Source of the DNA: an uncultured Bacteroidales bacterium
GTDB lineage: Bacteria; Bacteroidota; Bacteroidia; Bacteroidales; F082
DNA length: 64,000 nt
Assembly: GCA_900317155.1 (NCBI GenBank)
Contig: ONFO01000019.1
Location: 1 to 64,000 of the forward strand
Direction: 5' to 3'
The notes under the pieces are model-generated. The model searched no databases and was not told the origin of the DNA. It saw only the letters and a program-made list of their open reading frames with translations. The translations under genes and the position numbers were made by a program. Below are positions 33,046 to 42,298 of the stretch, piece by piece (the stretch's first letter is position 1; the number at the start of each line of letters is the position of its first letter).

Positions 33046-34032
33046 TTATTTCTTCACTTTGGCAATGGAGGCGTCGACGGCATCGAGGATGCGGTAAGCC
33101 AACTTCAAGACATTGATTCCGTCGTCGATGGTGACGGCTGGCGTGGTGTTGTGGACGATGGCGCCATAGAAGCTCTCCAGCTCCGTCTTGATGGCGTTAA
33201 TCGGATGGATTTCAGGCCGCTCAAAGGTGATTTGTTTCTCTGAGCCGTCGCCCAAGGTGATGGTGGCCGAGAGCGGGTTGTCGACATCGACCGTGTCGTG
33301 AATACGTGTGATCTCGGTCACTTTGTCCAGGAAGTCGACGGTGATGTAGGCATCGGGTTGGAAGATGCGGGTCTTGCGCATGTTCTTCAAGGAAAGGCGT
33401 GAGGCCGTGAGGTTGGCCACGGCGCCGTTGGCGAACTCGATGCGGACGTTGGTGATGTCGGGCGTGGGACTCACGATGCTGACGCCGTTGGCGCTGATAT
33501 GGGTGATCTCCGACTTGATGATGGTGAGCAGGATGTCGAGGTCGTGCACCATAAGGTCGAGGACGACAGGCACATCGGTGCCACGTGGGTTAAACAAAGC
33601 CAGACGATGTGCTTCGACAAATAGGGGCTCTTTGATGAAAGGCTCAGCCGCGATGAAAGCCGGGTTGAAGCGTTCCACATGCCCCACCTGCACCTTCACC
33701 CCCGCCTCGTCGGCCAGCTTCTTCAAGGCATTGGCCTCTTCGGGGGTAGCCACGATGGGCTTCTCGATGAAGACATGCTTGCGCTTCGCCAAGGCCTTGG
33801 AGGCGCACTCGAAATGACGGATGGTAGGCGTCACGATGTCGACGACGTCGACGGCATCGATCAACGCATCGATGGAGTCGAAACAATGCAGCTGCATCTC
33901 CGTTTCCACTTGACGGGCGGTTTCGGCAGCGGGGTCGAAAAACCCCACCAAGTCAAATGCCTCAATCTGTTTGATGCAGTTGATATGGATTTTCCCGAGA
34001 TGACCCGCTCCTAAAACACCAATTTTCAGCAT
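33046..34032 (-). CDS. Gfo/Idh/MocA family NAD(P)-dependent oxidoreductase
   Basis: 328 aa from the ATG at 34032. The start MLKIGVLGAGHLGKIHINC is the Rossmann fold GxGxxG. Further marks are HVFIEKPI (family EKP motif) and a C-terminal alpha/beta substrate domain. Family members oxidise or reduce sugars, including UDP-sugars for surface polysaccharides, which fits the downstream sugar transferase. The exact substrate is unknown. The upstream extension to 34188 lies over a promoter and a REP-like repeat, so it is not used. Confidence 0.85.
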   Translation of the reverse strand: MLKIGVLGAGHLGKIHINCIKQIEAFDLVGFFDPAAETARQVETEMQLHCFDSIDALIDAVDVVDIVTPTIRHFECASKALAKRKHVFIEKPIVATPEEANALKKLADEAGVKVQVGHVERFNPAFIAAEPFIKEPLFVEAHRLALFNPRGTDVPVVLDLMVHDLDILLTIIKSEITHISANGVSIVSPTPDITNVRIEFANGAVANLTASRLSLKNMRKTRIFQPDAYITVDFLDKVTEITRIHDTVDVDNPLSATITLGDGSEKQITFERPEIHPINAIKTELESFYGAIVHNTTPAVTIDDGINVLKLAYRILDAVDASIAKVKK

Positions 34033-34057
34033 ATTCCACAGTTTTTCATCACGCCAA

Positions 34058-34070
34058 CCCTTCGACAGGC
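34058..34070. repeat. Partial REP-like motif (CCCTTCGACAGGC)
   Basis: 13 bases of the motif found complete at 9705, 17902 and, inverted, at 34158. Confidence 0.4.
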
Positions 34071-34094
34071 GGAGAGGCTGGCCAAAATTTTCGG

Positions 34095-34102
34095 CAAAAA
34101 TA
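34095..34102 (-). promoter_or_regulatory. -7 box (TATTTTTG) of the oxidoreductase operon
   Basis: TAnnTTTG on the minus strand, 62 bp before the ATG at 34032. Confidence 0.55.
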
Positions 34103-34157
34103 GTTTTTTTATCGTTCGGTTTGCCGTAATTTCGCGCCGCAAATCGAAAAACCCTAA

Positions 34158-34179
34158 GGTCGCGGAGCCCATCGAAGGG
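34158..34179 (-). repeat. REP-like motif, inverted copy
   Basis: Reads CCCTTCGATGGGCTC then CGCGACC on the minus strand, close to the copies at 9705 and 17902. Confidence 0.5.
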
Positions 34180-34193
34180 CCGACACACACGCT

Positions 34194-34859
34194 ATGAACA
34201 CCAATTTAGAAGACACCTACCGCCACAAAGGCCTGCGCAAGCAACTCGTCGAGCAGCTGCGCGCGAAGGGCATCACCAACGAGGCCGTGCTGTCGGCCAT
34301 CAACGAGGTGCCACGTCATATCTTCTTGGACTCCTCGTTTGTCGAGTTGGCCTATCAAGACATGGCCTTCCCTATCGGTTCGGGGCAGACCATCTCGCAG
34401 CCGCACACCGTCGCCTTCCAGACCCAGCTCCTGCAAGTGGAGAAAGGGATGAAGGTGCTCGAAATCGGGACGGGGTCGGGCTATCAGGCCTGCGTGTTGG
34501 CCGCTATGGGCGCCAAGGTGTTCACCATCGAGCGGCAACGCAACCTCTATTTCAAGACCAAAGGCATCATCGAGCAACTGCCTTTTCGGGTGAAGACCTT
34601 CCTCGGCGACGGTTATGAAGGGCTGCCCACCTACGCTCCTTTCGACCGCGTCATCATCACCGCCGGTGCACCGAGCATCCCCGAGGCCCTCGTCCAACAG
34701 ATGAAGACAGGGGGCATCATGGTCATCCCCATCGACCAACCTGAAAACGAAGGACAAACCATGCTGAGAGTCGTCAAATCTGACGATGGCAGCTTGAAAC
34801 AAGAGTCCTTCGGCGACTTCAAGTTTGTGCCTATGCTCAAGGAGATTGGGAATGATTGA
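34194..34859 (+). CDS. pcm: Protein-L-isoaspartate O-methyltransferase
   Basis: 221 aa. SAM-binding motif VLEIGTGSGYQACVLAAMG, preceded by the family block AFPIGSGQTISQPHTVAFQT and followed by FDRVIITAGAPSIPEALVQQ. It methylates isoaspartyl residues of aged proteins so they can be repaired. Stands alone, divergent from the oxidoreductase. Confidence 0.95.
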   Translation: MNTNLEDTYRHKGLRKQLVEQLRAKGITNEAVLSAINEVPRHIFLDSSFVELAYQDMAFPIGSGQTISQPHTVAFQTQLLQVEKGMKVLEIGTGSGYQACVLAAMGAKVFTIERQRNLYFKTKGIIEQLPFRVKTFLGDGYEGLPTYAPFDRVIITAGAPSIPEALVQQMKTGGIMVIPIDQPENEGQTMLRVVKSDDGSLKQESFGDFKFVPMLKEIGND

Positions 34860-34944
34860 ATGTCGTTGCTGCAAAAACAGACTCACTCGTCGCTTTCATC
34901 AAAAAAAAATCACAAATTCTTTCTTACTATAAAAGAAAATGCAT

Positions 34945-34952
34945 TATCTTTG
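34945..34952 (+). promoter_or_regulatory. -7 box (TATCTTTG) of the leucine-rich-repeat protein gene
   Basis: TAnnTTTG on the plus strand, 77 bp before the ATG at 35030; it supports that start. Confidence 0.6.
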
Positions 34953-35029
34953 CACGCTCAAAAGAATGGTTTCTTTGCATATCAAGAATTATATCAAACA
35001 TATTAAAAATCAGACAAATAATAACAAAC

Positions 35030-37495
35030 ATGAAAGTAAAGACTTTACTATGGAATAAGGTTGCTAGAATGACCTTATTTGCTTTGCTGCTAATTGTCAC
35101 AGGGACAATGAAAGCTATTGCCAACAACGACAATCATGATGATGATGCCATTCTTCGTGCAAATTATGATTTTTCTTCTGTATGTGAAACAGGTCAAACA
35201 TTGTACTACAAGATTACGAATCCTGCCCTTCATTACGTTAAGCTGGTTCATCCCAACTCTTCTAACGATGACCCATGGATATCATTTGTTGAGCCAACAG
35301 GAGCTATTACTCTTCCTGAAACCGTGTCAAATAACAACATCACCTACACAGTAACAGCAATTGGCAACCACACTTTCAACAAATGCCACGGCCTAATAGG
35401 ATCTTTGGTTATTCCTAGTACTATTACTGACATTGAACAATTTGCTTTTGCAAACTGTGATCACTTTACGTCTTTAACTTTAAATGAAGGCTTAGAAATA
35501 ATTGGACCTAGTGCATTCTTTCATTGTGGAGGTTTTACTGGTTCACTCATTATTCCAAACTCAGTAGTTTCAATAGGCCACCATGCTTTTTCAACTTGTT
35601 CGGGTTTTAACGGCACCCTGTCCCTCTCAGAAGGACTGCAAAAAATCGAATATCGTGCTTTTGAAGAATGCAGCGGCTTCATTGGTTCTTTAATCATTCC
35701 CAATTCTGTAACTTCGGTGGGACAGTATGCATTTTTAAACTGCAGTAGCTTTAATGGCGAATTAAAACTTCCCGACGATATCACTTGGTTACAGATCAGT
35801 GTCTTTAAAGGTTGTTCCGGTTTTGTTGGCGATTTGGTCATTCCCAGATTAGTCAACCGTATTGGTAACGAAGCTTTTGCCAACTGCACTAGCTTCTCTG
35901 CAATTTACATTTGCTCTAATTCAGTTCCCTCAAAAGGCACTGAAAATAATTCATTTACTAGCATTAGCTCAAACATCCCGATTTATGTTCCATATTGCCT
36001 TGTCAGTGATTATACCAGCCAATGGAGTGTTTTCGGATTCACCAATTATAAAGGCAGAAGCTTCTTTAATGCTGATGGAGATTGGTCAAATGTCAACAAC
36101 TGGGCTTGTGGATCACTTCCTGAAGATAACCTGAACGTCATAGTTGCCGCAAACTGCAACGTGGATGAGACAGCAAACATCACTTCTGCTACCCTTCTCA
36201 AAGGCTACACCCTCTCCATTATGCCTGAAGCGGCTTTAACTAGCAATACCATCACCAACAAAGGTACTGCTGCAAACCTTGTCATCCAAGAAGGAGGTGA
36301 ACTCTACCACAACAATACCGGAGTCCAAGCTACAGTTTTAAGATCCATCACAGCCTATAGCGAGATCAATAATCCAAGTAATGGATGGCATCTCATTGCA
36401 TCACCGCTTGAAGGCAGCGTCTCCCTTGCATCTGTAGAGAATTTGCTCAGCAATAATTATGACCTCTATTACTATCATGAGCCCACTTATTATTGGATCA
36501 ATCAAAAAGAAGAGGCAAATAATTTCACCACTTTGGAATCAAGCAAGGGTTATATCTATGCAAATAATGAAGAAACCACTTTAGGATTTGCGGGTGTACT
36601 TAAAAAAGGTAATGAAACAGTAACCGTTTCTTCTTTGACCTGCCAAGGAGAGTATTTGACCGGCTTCCACCTTATAGGTAATCCTTACGCTCACAATGTC
36701 ACTTCCTATGCTTCTGAAAACGTTGCGGAAGAAGGTTGCTTCAGAATGAACTCGACAAAGGACGACCTCATCGTGAGTGAAATCTCCGAAGATTCACCCT
36801 TAAAACCAGCTGAAGGTTTCTTCATTTTGGCCGAGAACGAAGACGCAACCATCACCTTCGGCAGTGCCAAGACACGTGATGAAGTGAAAAAAACGGGAAG
36901 CATTGTTTTAGACCTCAGCGAAAATGGTCAAATCACCGACCGCCTGATTGTCAAACGTAGCGAAGAAGACAAAGATTTCACCAAGTTGTCGCTCAGAGAC
37001 AACCGCACCAAACTCTTTGCCTCGAAGGAAAATCAAGAATTGGCCATCATCGTTTGCAATGCCAATGAACAACCTGTCGACTTCAAGGCCGCCAAAAACA
37101 GCTCCTACACAATCAATGTGACCGTCAACGACCTGGATGTGAAATACCTCCACCTCATCGACAATCTCACTGGTGAGAACATCGACCTCCTTGCCACTCC
37201 TTCCTACACCTTCAATGCAAGGACCACCGACTACGCATCGCGTTTCAGACTGGTCTTCAATCCATTTGCTGACGATGACACGAACGAAAACTTCGCCTTT
37301 ATCAGCGACGGTAACTTCATCATCGCCAACGAAGGTGTGGCCACGTTGCAAGTGATTGACGTGACAGGCCGCATCCTGAGCAGCGAGACCATCCGCGACA
37401 GCTTCACCAAACCCGTCACTTTGAGCAATGGCGTGTATATCTTACGCCTCGTCAACGGTGACAATGTGAAGTCACAAAAGATTGTGGTTCGTTGA
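35030..37495 (+). CDS. BspA-type leucine-rich-repeat T9SS surface protein
   Basis: 821 aa from the ATG at 35030; an upstream ATG at 34856 has no signal peptide behind it. The N-terminal signal is MKVKTLLWNKVARMTLFALL. Residues about 90-310 are LRR_5/BspA repeats (IPNSVTSVGQYAFLNCSSFN, IPSTITDIEQFAFANCDHFT). A module shared with 23802 and 57839 follows (GWHLIASPL, GFHLIGNPY, YLHLIDNLTGENIDLLATPS). The C-terminal type A sorting domain is complete (ATLQVIDVTGRILSSE, then GVYILRLVNGDNVKSQKIVV). The protein would be exported by T9SS and attached to the surface. BspA-like proteins can bind host matrix proteins; here that is inference. Confidence 0.88.
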   Translation: MKVKTLLWNKVARMTLFALLLIVTGTMKAIANNDNHDDDAILRANYDFSSVCETGQTLYYKITNPALHYVKLVHPNSSNDDPWISFVEPTGAITLPETVSNNNITYTVTAIGNHTFNKCHGLIGSLVIPSTITDIEQFAFANCDHFTSLTLNEGLEIIGPSAFFHCGGFTGSLIIPNSVVSIGHHAFSTCSGFNGTLSLSEGLQKIEYRAFEECSGFIGSLIIPNSVTSVGQYAFLNCSSFNGELKLPDDITWLQISVFKGCSGFVGDLVIPRLVNRIGNEAFANCTSFSAIYICSNSVPSKGTENNSFTSISSNIPIYVPYCLVSDYTSQWSVFGFTNYKGRSFFNADGDWSNVNNWACGSLPEDNLNVIVAANCNVDETANITSATLLKGYTLSIMPEAALTSNTITNKGTAANLVIQEGGELYHNNTGVQATVLRSITAYSEINNPSNGWHLIASPLEGSVSLASVENLLSNNYDLYYYHEPTYYWINQKEEANNFTTLESSKGYIYANNEETTLGFAGVLKKGNETVTVSSLTCQGEYLTGFHLIGNPYAHNVTSYASENVAEEGCFRMNSTKDDLIVSEISEDSPLKPAEGFFILAENEDATITFGSAKTRDEVKKTGSIVLDLSENGQITDRLIVKRSEEDKDFTKLSLRDNRTKLFASKENQELAIIVCNANEQPVDFKAAKNSSYTINVTVNDLDVKYLHLIDNLTGENIDLLATPSYTFNARTTDYASRFRLVFNPFADDDTNENFAFISDGNFIIANEGVATLQVIDVTGRILSSETIRDSFTKPVTLSNGVYILRLVNGDNVKSQKIVVR

Positions 37496-37513
37496 TGACC
37501 ACAAATATGAGTA

Positions 37514-37551
37514 AAATGAAAAAGCCGACCTTATGGCCGGCTTTTTCATTT
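37514..37551. terminator. Bidirectional terminator between the LRR protein and the HerA-like gene
   Basis: AAATGAAAAAGCCG pairs with CGGCTTTTTCATTT around a short CC/GG stem and TTAT loop. Confidence 0.88.
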
Positions 37552-37567
37552 CAACAAAAACGCGTCT

Positions 37568-39088
37568 TCACTTCTTGAAGATACTACCCAGGATGGAACG
37601 CACAATGCTGTTGCCAAGATTACGTCCGATTGTCGAGGCGGTCGTGTTGAGCGTCTTCTCGAGGGCTTTCTGACCTGCCGATTTTTTCTTTCGGGTGGAG
37701 GTGCTTCTCGAGCTTGTGCTTCTCGAACGTTCTTTTTCTTTGGCTTCCTTAGCCTTCCTCTTCTCCTCTTCTTCTGCCTCTTTTTGGAGGCGTTTCTCTT
37801 CCTGCTTCTGCTGCTCTACAAGTAGTTCGTAGGCACTTTCCCTGTCGAAGCTCTTGTCGTAGATGCCATAGAGGCGCGACTTGCGTATCAAAGACTTGCG
37901 CTGGTCGTCGGTGATGGCTCCAATCTGACTGAGCGGGAAGAGGATTTTAGCCCGTTGCACGACACAAGGCGCGCCTTTCTCATCCAAGAACGACACCAGG
38001 GCTTCACCCGTGCCGAGTTCCAAAATGGCCGTCTCAGTGTTGAAGCTGGGGTTGGTGCGGAAGGTCTGGGCTGCTGCCTTGACTGCCTTCTGCTCTTTGG
38101 GCGTATAGGCGCGCAATCCATGAAGGACGCGGTTGCCCAACTGACCAGCAATGGCTTCAGGGATATCGTCGGGACTTTGGGTCACGAAATAAACGCCCAC
38201 GCCTTTTGAACGCACCAAACGAATGACCTGCTCAATCTTGTCGACCAATGCCTTCGAGGTGTCCTTGAACAGCATGTGGGCTTCGTCGAAGAAGAATATC
38301 AGCTTGGGCAGTTCCAGGTCTCCGACTTCGGGCAGTTGGGTGTAGAGTTCGCTCAATAGCCACAACAGGAAGGTGGAATACAGCTTCGGGTTGAGCATCA
38401 ACTTGTCGGCAGCCAACACATTCATCACGCCGCGACCGCCTTCGGTCTGGAGGAAATCCAATGCGTTGAAGGCAGGCTCGCCGAAAAAGATCTCACCGCC
38501 CTCAGCTTCCAAAGCAAGAAGCGCACGCTGTATGGCACCCACACTCACCGATGAGACCGTACCGTAAGTGGTCGTGAACTCTCGAGCATTTTTCGCCACA
38601 TAGTCCAGCATCATCCGCAGGTCTTTCATGTCGATGAGCAGCAAGCCACGGTCATCAGCAATCTTGAACACAATGTTCAAGATGCCCGTCTGGGTCTCGT
38701 TGAGGTCGAGAAGCCGCGCCATGAGCTGGGGACCCATGTCGGATATAGTCGCCCTGAGCGGATGACCCTGTTCGCCATACACATCGAAGAAACGCGTCGG
38801 GCAACCATGGAACTGTGGGTTGGTGATGCCGAATTCGGGACAACGTTTCTCGATGAAACCGCTCATCTGTCCAGCCTGGCTGATGCCTGAGAGGTCACCC
38901 TTCATGTCGGCCATAAAGCAAGGCACGCCGGCCTGACAAAAAGTTTCCGCCAACACCTGCAAGGTTACCGTCTTGCCCGTACCCGTGGCACCAGCTATCA
39001 AACCATGCCGGTTGGCCATCTTGCCAATCATATAGATGGGACCATTATCGCAATGCGCGATGTAAAGTTGGTTGTCTTCAGTGTACAT
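37568..39088 (-). CDS. HerA-like helicase / DUF853 ATPase
   Basis: 506 aa. Walker A GATGTGKT at 33-40 and Walker B LIFFFDEAHML. The FMADMKGDLSGISQAGQMSG block and the RSKGVGVYFVTQSPDDIPEA sensor region identify the DUF853 (YjgR) group. A charged coiled stretch (EEEKRKAKEAKEKERSRSTS) precedes the C-terminal helix. Related to the HerA/FtsK translocases; the cellular role of this branch is not settled. It lies 48 bp downstream of trmB, separated by a heptad repeat. Confidence 0.9.
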   Translation of the reverse strand: MYTEDNQLYIAHCDNGPIYMIGKMANRHGLIAGATGTGKTVTLQVLAETFCQAGVPCFMADMKGDLSGISQAGQMSGFIEKRCPEFGITNPQFHGCPTRFFDVYGEQGHPLRATISDMGPQLMARLLDLNETQTGILNIVFKIADDRGLLLIDMKDLRMMLDYVAKNAREFTTTYGTVSSVSVGAIQRALLALEAEGGEIFFGEPAFNALDFLQTEGGRGVMNVLAADKLMLNPKLYSTFLLWLLSELYTQLPEVGDLELPKLIFFFDEAHMLFKDTSKALVDKIEQVIRLVRSKGVGVYFVTQSPDDIPEAIAGQLGNRVLHGLRAYTPKEQKAVKAAAQTFRTNPSFNTETAILELGTGEALVSFLDEKGAPCVVQRAKILFPLSQIGAITDDQRKSLIRKSRLYGIYDKSFDRESAYELLVEQQKQEEKRLQKEAEEEEKRKAKEAKEKERSRSTSSRSTSTRKKKSAGQKALEKTLNTTASTIGRNLGNSIVRSILGSIFKK

Positions 39089-39095
39089 ATTTCGT

Positions 39096-39136
39096 TGATT
39101 TAAAATTCAAAATTTAAAAATTCAAAATTCAAAGAT
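39096..39136. repeat. AT-rich heptad repeat between trmB and the HerA-like gene
   Basis: Units AAATTCA, AAATTTA, AAAATTC, AAAGATT in near 7-base phase, like those at 23265 and 29360. Confidence 0.5.
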
Positions 39137-39820
39137 TCATGGGTTTATCCTGAATCTGATGTATTTGATAGTCAGGCCTTGGTCGAGCCACATTTGTTCA
39201 TAGAATGTGCGGATGTTCTTCACTTCCAAATCATCGGTGTTGGCATAAAGGTCGTTACTGGCATAAAGCAAGGGCAGACCTTGTTTCTCCACCACATCGT
39301 GTAAGGTGAATTCATACATGATAGGGCTGTCGGTTTTCAAATTGAGCACACCATCGGGACGAACGATTTTTCGGTAGCGCTCGAGAAATTCGGGAGAAGT
39401 GAGACGATGACGGGCATTGCGCTCACCTTCGCCTGGATGCGGGTCAGGGAACGTGACCCATATCTCCGACACTTCATTTTGACCAAAGAAATGTTCAATC
39501 TGGTCGATGCGGGCGCGAAGGAATGCCACATTGTTCAGACCCTCCTCGTTCGACTGTTTCAAGCCACGCCAAATGCGCGCCCCTTTGATGTCGACACCTA
39601 TATAATTAATGTCGCGATGCACCCGAGCCAAACCCACGGTATACTCCCCTTTGCCACAACCCAACTCAAGGACAATGGGGTTGTCGTTGTGGAAAAAGTC
39701 AGTGTGCCACTTCCCTTGCAGCGGAAAGCCCTCGCTCATGATACGCTCATAGCTGTATTCAAACAGATTTCCAAAGGTCTTGTTCTCAGCAAACTTCTGT
39801 AATTTGTTCTTCTTTGACAC
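39137..39820 (-). CDS. trmB: tRNA (guanine-N7-)-methyltransferase
   Basis: 227 aa if it starts at the GTG at 39820 (VSKKNKLQKFAENKTF, where family members begin). An ATG at 39862 would overlap the upstream gene by 19 bp and add unconserved residues. Motifs: VLELGCGKGEYTVGLA (SAM site), NYIGVDIKGARIWRG, EIWVTFPDPHP and RHRLTSPEFL. It makes m7G46 in tRNA. Confidence 0.92.
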   Translation of the reverse strand: MSKKNKLQKFAENKTFGNLFEYSYERIMSEGFPLQGKWHTDFFHNDNPIVLELGCGKGEYTVGLARVHRDINYIGVDIKGARIWRGLKQSNEEGLNNVAFLRARIDQIEHFFGQNEVSEIWVTFPDPHPGEGERNARHRLTSPEFLERYRKIVRPDGVLNLKTDSPIMYEFTLHDVVEKQGLPLLYASNDLYANTDDLEVKNIRTFYEQMWLDQGLTIKYIRFRINP

Positions 39821-39843
39821 GGCATTTCGTTTTAATCCAATGT

Positions 39844-40830
39844 TCAATCTTTCAAAATCCAACCTTTCTCGCCTCTCACCTCCCTAATCTCGCGAAGCGC
39901 TTTATGGGCTTCCTCTTCAGTATGGTAACGATCGTAAGCAACAAACCAACGCTCGCCTCGTTTTTCCTTGAAGGCATTGACATATCCTTTGTTTTTCAAC
40001 GAGTTGACCATCCGTTCGGCAGGTTCTTCCCTGTCATAACAACCTGCAATAATACGAATCGTATCGTTATTGACGGTGACGGGAAGCGGCAAAGTTTGTT
40101 CCTCACGGATGATTTGTCGGGTCAAATCTCCCACCATCTCCTCAGCCAAAACTTGCGGGTCGACGGGTTCCACTTCCGTATCGGCTGAAGTTGCAGCGGT
40201 TTGTTCTTCGTTGAAAAAATGGGGACGGTACACCTTGAAATAGAGCAAACCACTCATGATGAATAACAAGGCGAACATAAAAGCCCACACACCCTTGCCT
40301 AACTCACGAGTTCCTCCTTCATCGTGTTTTTCTTCGACTGGTGCTTCATTTTCTGCTGACGTTGGTGCGGACGTCGTTTCTTCGATATGTTCTTCTATCG
40401 GTTCATTAGCCACAGGTTCGAGGGCAAAATCGCTCAGTCCAAAGGCATCGGTGTTGTAGTTGGCTGCAGGATCCTGCTCAAAAAGCATCTCGTTTTCAGG
40501 GCCAAACGACAACGACCCTATATCCTTCAGTTGAACTTTCTGCCCCGACTTCATGCTATTGAAACAATCCGACACGAAATGGAAGAGCATGCGCTTGGCC
40601 TCGTTTTCCGAAATCCCGATTTCGTTGACAAGATACTTGATTATCATATCATTGTCTTCCCTCAAACCTGCATCAAAGCTGATTTCGGAGGAAGGCATCG
40701 AAAAACGATTCGTTTCCAAATCTACCTGTGCGGAGCATGGCTTACGCACAAAAGCACCCAAGCCCGGCACCACCACGGTGTCGCGGACAAACAAGAGGTC
40801 TGATATGGCTTCAGCAATGGAAATCATCAT
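39844..40830 (-). CDS. HU/CCDC81-like domain protein with SPOR domain
   Basis: 328 aa. The N-terminal two-part HU-like region (IAEAISDLLFVRDTVVVPGL, GAFVRKPCSA, then GQKVQLKDIGSLSF) is the CCDC81-like prokaryotic HU pair. An acidic linker follows, then one membrane helix (about 182-204), then a C-terminal SPOR domain (VNDTIRIIAGCYDREEPAER through FVAYDRYHTEEEAHKALREI). SPOR domains bind denuded septal peptidoglycan, so the protein may link DNA or an internal partner to the division site; the link is inference. It overlaps kdsB by 4 bp. Confidence 0.85.
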   Translation of the reverse strand: MMISIAEAISDLLFVRDTVVVPGLGAFVRKPCSAQVDLETNRFSMPSSEISFDAGLREDNDMIIKYLVNEIGISENEAKRMLFHFVSDCFNSMKSGQKVQLKDIGSLSFGPENEMLFEQDPAANYNTDAFGLSDFALEPVANEPIEEHIEETTSAPTSAENEAPVEEKHDEGGTRELGKGVWAFMFALLFIMSGLLYFKVYRPHFFNEEQTAATSADTEVEPVDPQVLAEEMVGDLTRQIIREEQTLPLPVTVNNDTIRIIAGCYDREEPAERMVNSLKNKGYVNAFKEKRGERWFVAYDRYHTEEEAHKALREIREVRGEKGWILKD

Positions 40831-41588
40831 TCACCAACAGGTAGATTTTGTGCGAATTCGATAGCTTTGACCAAGTCGTCAGGGCTGTCGATAGCGATGT
40901 TATTAGCTTCAACCACAGCCATGTGGATGGAAAGGCCATTCTCGAGCCAGCGCAACTGCTCCAACGACTCAACCATCTCCAACGGGGTAGGCTGCATTCC
41001 GGCAATCTCTCGCAAAGTCTTTGCCTTGTAGGCATAAATGCCAATATGTTGGTAGAAAACACCTTTTTGCAGCCATTTATCCTTATCCACATTGCGCAAG
41101 AACGGTATCGGGCTGCGGCTGAAATACAAGGCCTTGCCATCTTTGTCCATCACCACTTTCACCTTGTTTGGGCCAAACAGTTCTTCCTCGTCGTCAAATC
41201 TCTTGACCAACGAGGCCAATTGCGTGTCGTCACGCGAAATCAAGTCGACCAAAAGATTAATCTCTTTTGGGTCGATAAAAGGTTCATCGCCTTGAATGTT
41301 GACCACTGCATCGTACTGTGTTTCAAGTATGTCCAATGCCTCGCAACACCGGTCGGTGCCACTGCGGTGCATCGGGTCGGTCAGCACATACTGACCGCCG
41401 AAACTCAGCACCTCTTCGGCGATGCGCATATCATCGGTGGCCACCACCACGGCATCCAGCTTCGACTTCCATGCCTGTTCACAGACCCGATGTATCATGG
41501 TCTTCCCTTTGATCATCGCCAAAGGCTTGCCCGGGAAACGCGTCGAGGCGTAACGGGAGGGTATGATTCCTACTACTTTCATTTTCAA
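40827..41588 (-). CDS. kdsB: 3-deoxy-manno-octulosonate (Kdo) cytidylyltransferase
   Basis: 253 aa. Starts MKMKVVGIIPSRYASTRFPG with the nucleotide-binding RxxSxRFPGKPL, followed by VVVATDD, VNIQGDEPFI and the HIGIYAYK block. It activates Kdo as CMP-Kdo for lipid A core assembly, which also fits the nearby LptF/G permease. Overlaps genes on both sides by 4 bp. Confidence 0.96.
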   Translation of the reverse strand: MKMKVVGIIPSRYASTRFPGKPLAMIKGKTMIHRVCEQAWKSKLDAVVVATDDMRIAEEVLSFGGQYVLTDPMHRSGTDRCCEALDILETQYDAVVNIQGDEPFIDPKEINLLVDLISRDDTQLASLVKRFDDEEELFGPNKVKVVMDKDGKALYFSRSPIPFLRNVDKDKWLQKGVFYQHIGIYAYKAKTLREIAGMQPTPLEMVESLEQLRWLENGLSIHMAVVEANNIAIDSPDDLVKAIEFAQNLPVGE

Positions 41589-42196
41589 AACAATCCATTG
41601 AGTGAAGCCTCAATACGGTCGACGACGGTACTCAGATCTTCGGGGTTTTCCAATTCTATATTATCAGTATCGATGATAAGAAGCTTACCTTCGTGATAAT
41701 TCTTAATCCATTCCTCATACCTTTCATTGAGGTTGGTCAGATAGTTGATGCTGATGGACTGCTCAAACTCACGGTTGCGCTTGGCAATATGGCGAATCAG
41801 GGTAGGCACAGAAGCACGAAGATAGATTAGTAAATCTGGCGGCTGCAAGAACTTGGTCATCAGCTCAAACAAGGATTGATAGTTCTCAAAATCACGTGTC
41901 TCCATCAAACCCATCGAGTAAAGGTTAGCTGCAAAAATATGAGCATCCTCATAGATAGTACGGTCTTGGATGACATCTTTGCCACTATTGCGGATGTCCA
42001 TCACCTGACGGAAACGGCTGTTAAGGAAGAATATTTGAATATTGAACGACCAGCGTTGCATATCCTCATAAAAACTGTCAAGATACGGGTTATGCTCAAC
42101 CTCCTCATAATGAGGCTTCCAGTTGAAATGCTTGGCCAGAAGCCTGGTGAGGGTCGTCTTGCCTGAGCCGATGTTGCCTGCTACTGCAATATGCAT
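41585..42196 (-). CDS. Deoxynucleoside kinase
   Basis: 203 aa from the ATG at 42196 (MHIAVAGNIGSGKTTLTRLL, P-loop). Later marks are EEVEHNPYLDSFYEDMQRWS, YEDAHIFA, and the RHIAKRNREFEQS lid region. The family phosphorylates deoxynucleosides for salvage; which base is not predictable. A longer upstream reading is not supported. Confidence 0.9.
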   Translation of the reverse strand: MHIAVAGNIGSGKTTLTRLLAKHFNWKPHYEEVEHNPYLDSFYEDMQRWSFNIQIFFLNSRFRQVMDIRNSGKDVIQDRTIYEDAHIFAANLYSMGLMETRDFENYQSLFELMTKFLQPPDLLIYLRASVPTLIRHIAKRNREFEQSISINYLTNLNERYEEWIKNYHEGKLLIIDTDNIELENPEDLSTVVDRIEASLNGLF

Positions 42197-42298
42197 AATG
42201 CTTTTGTTTAAGGATGAAAAGAAGTTGCTAAAATAAGGAAAAGTCGGCAAAAGCGAGGCATTTTTTTACAGAAAAATAACAAATTGTTGAATATCAGC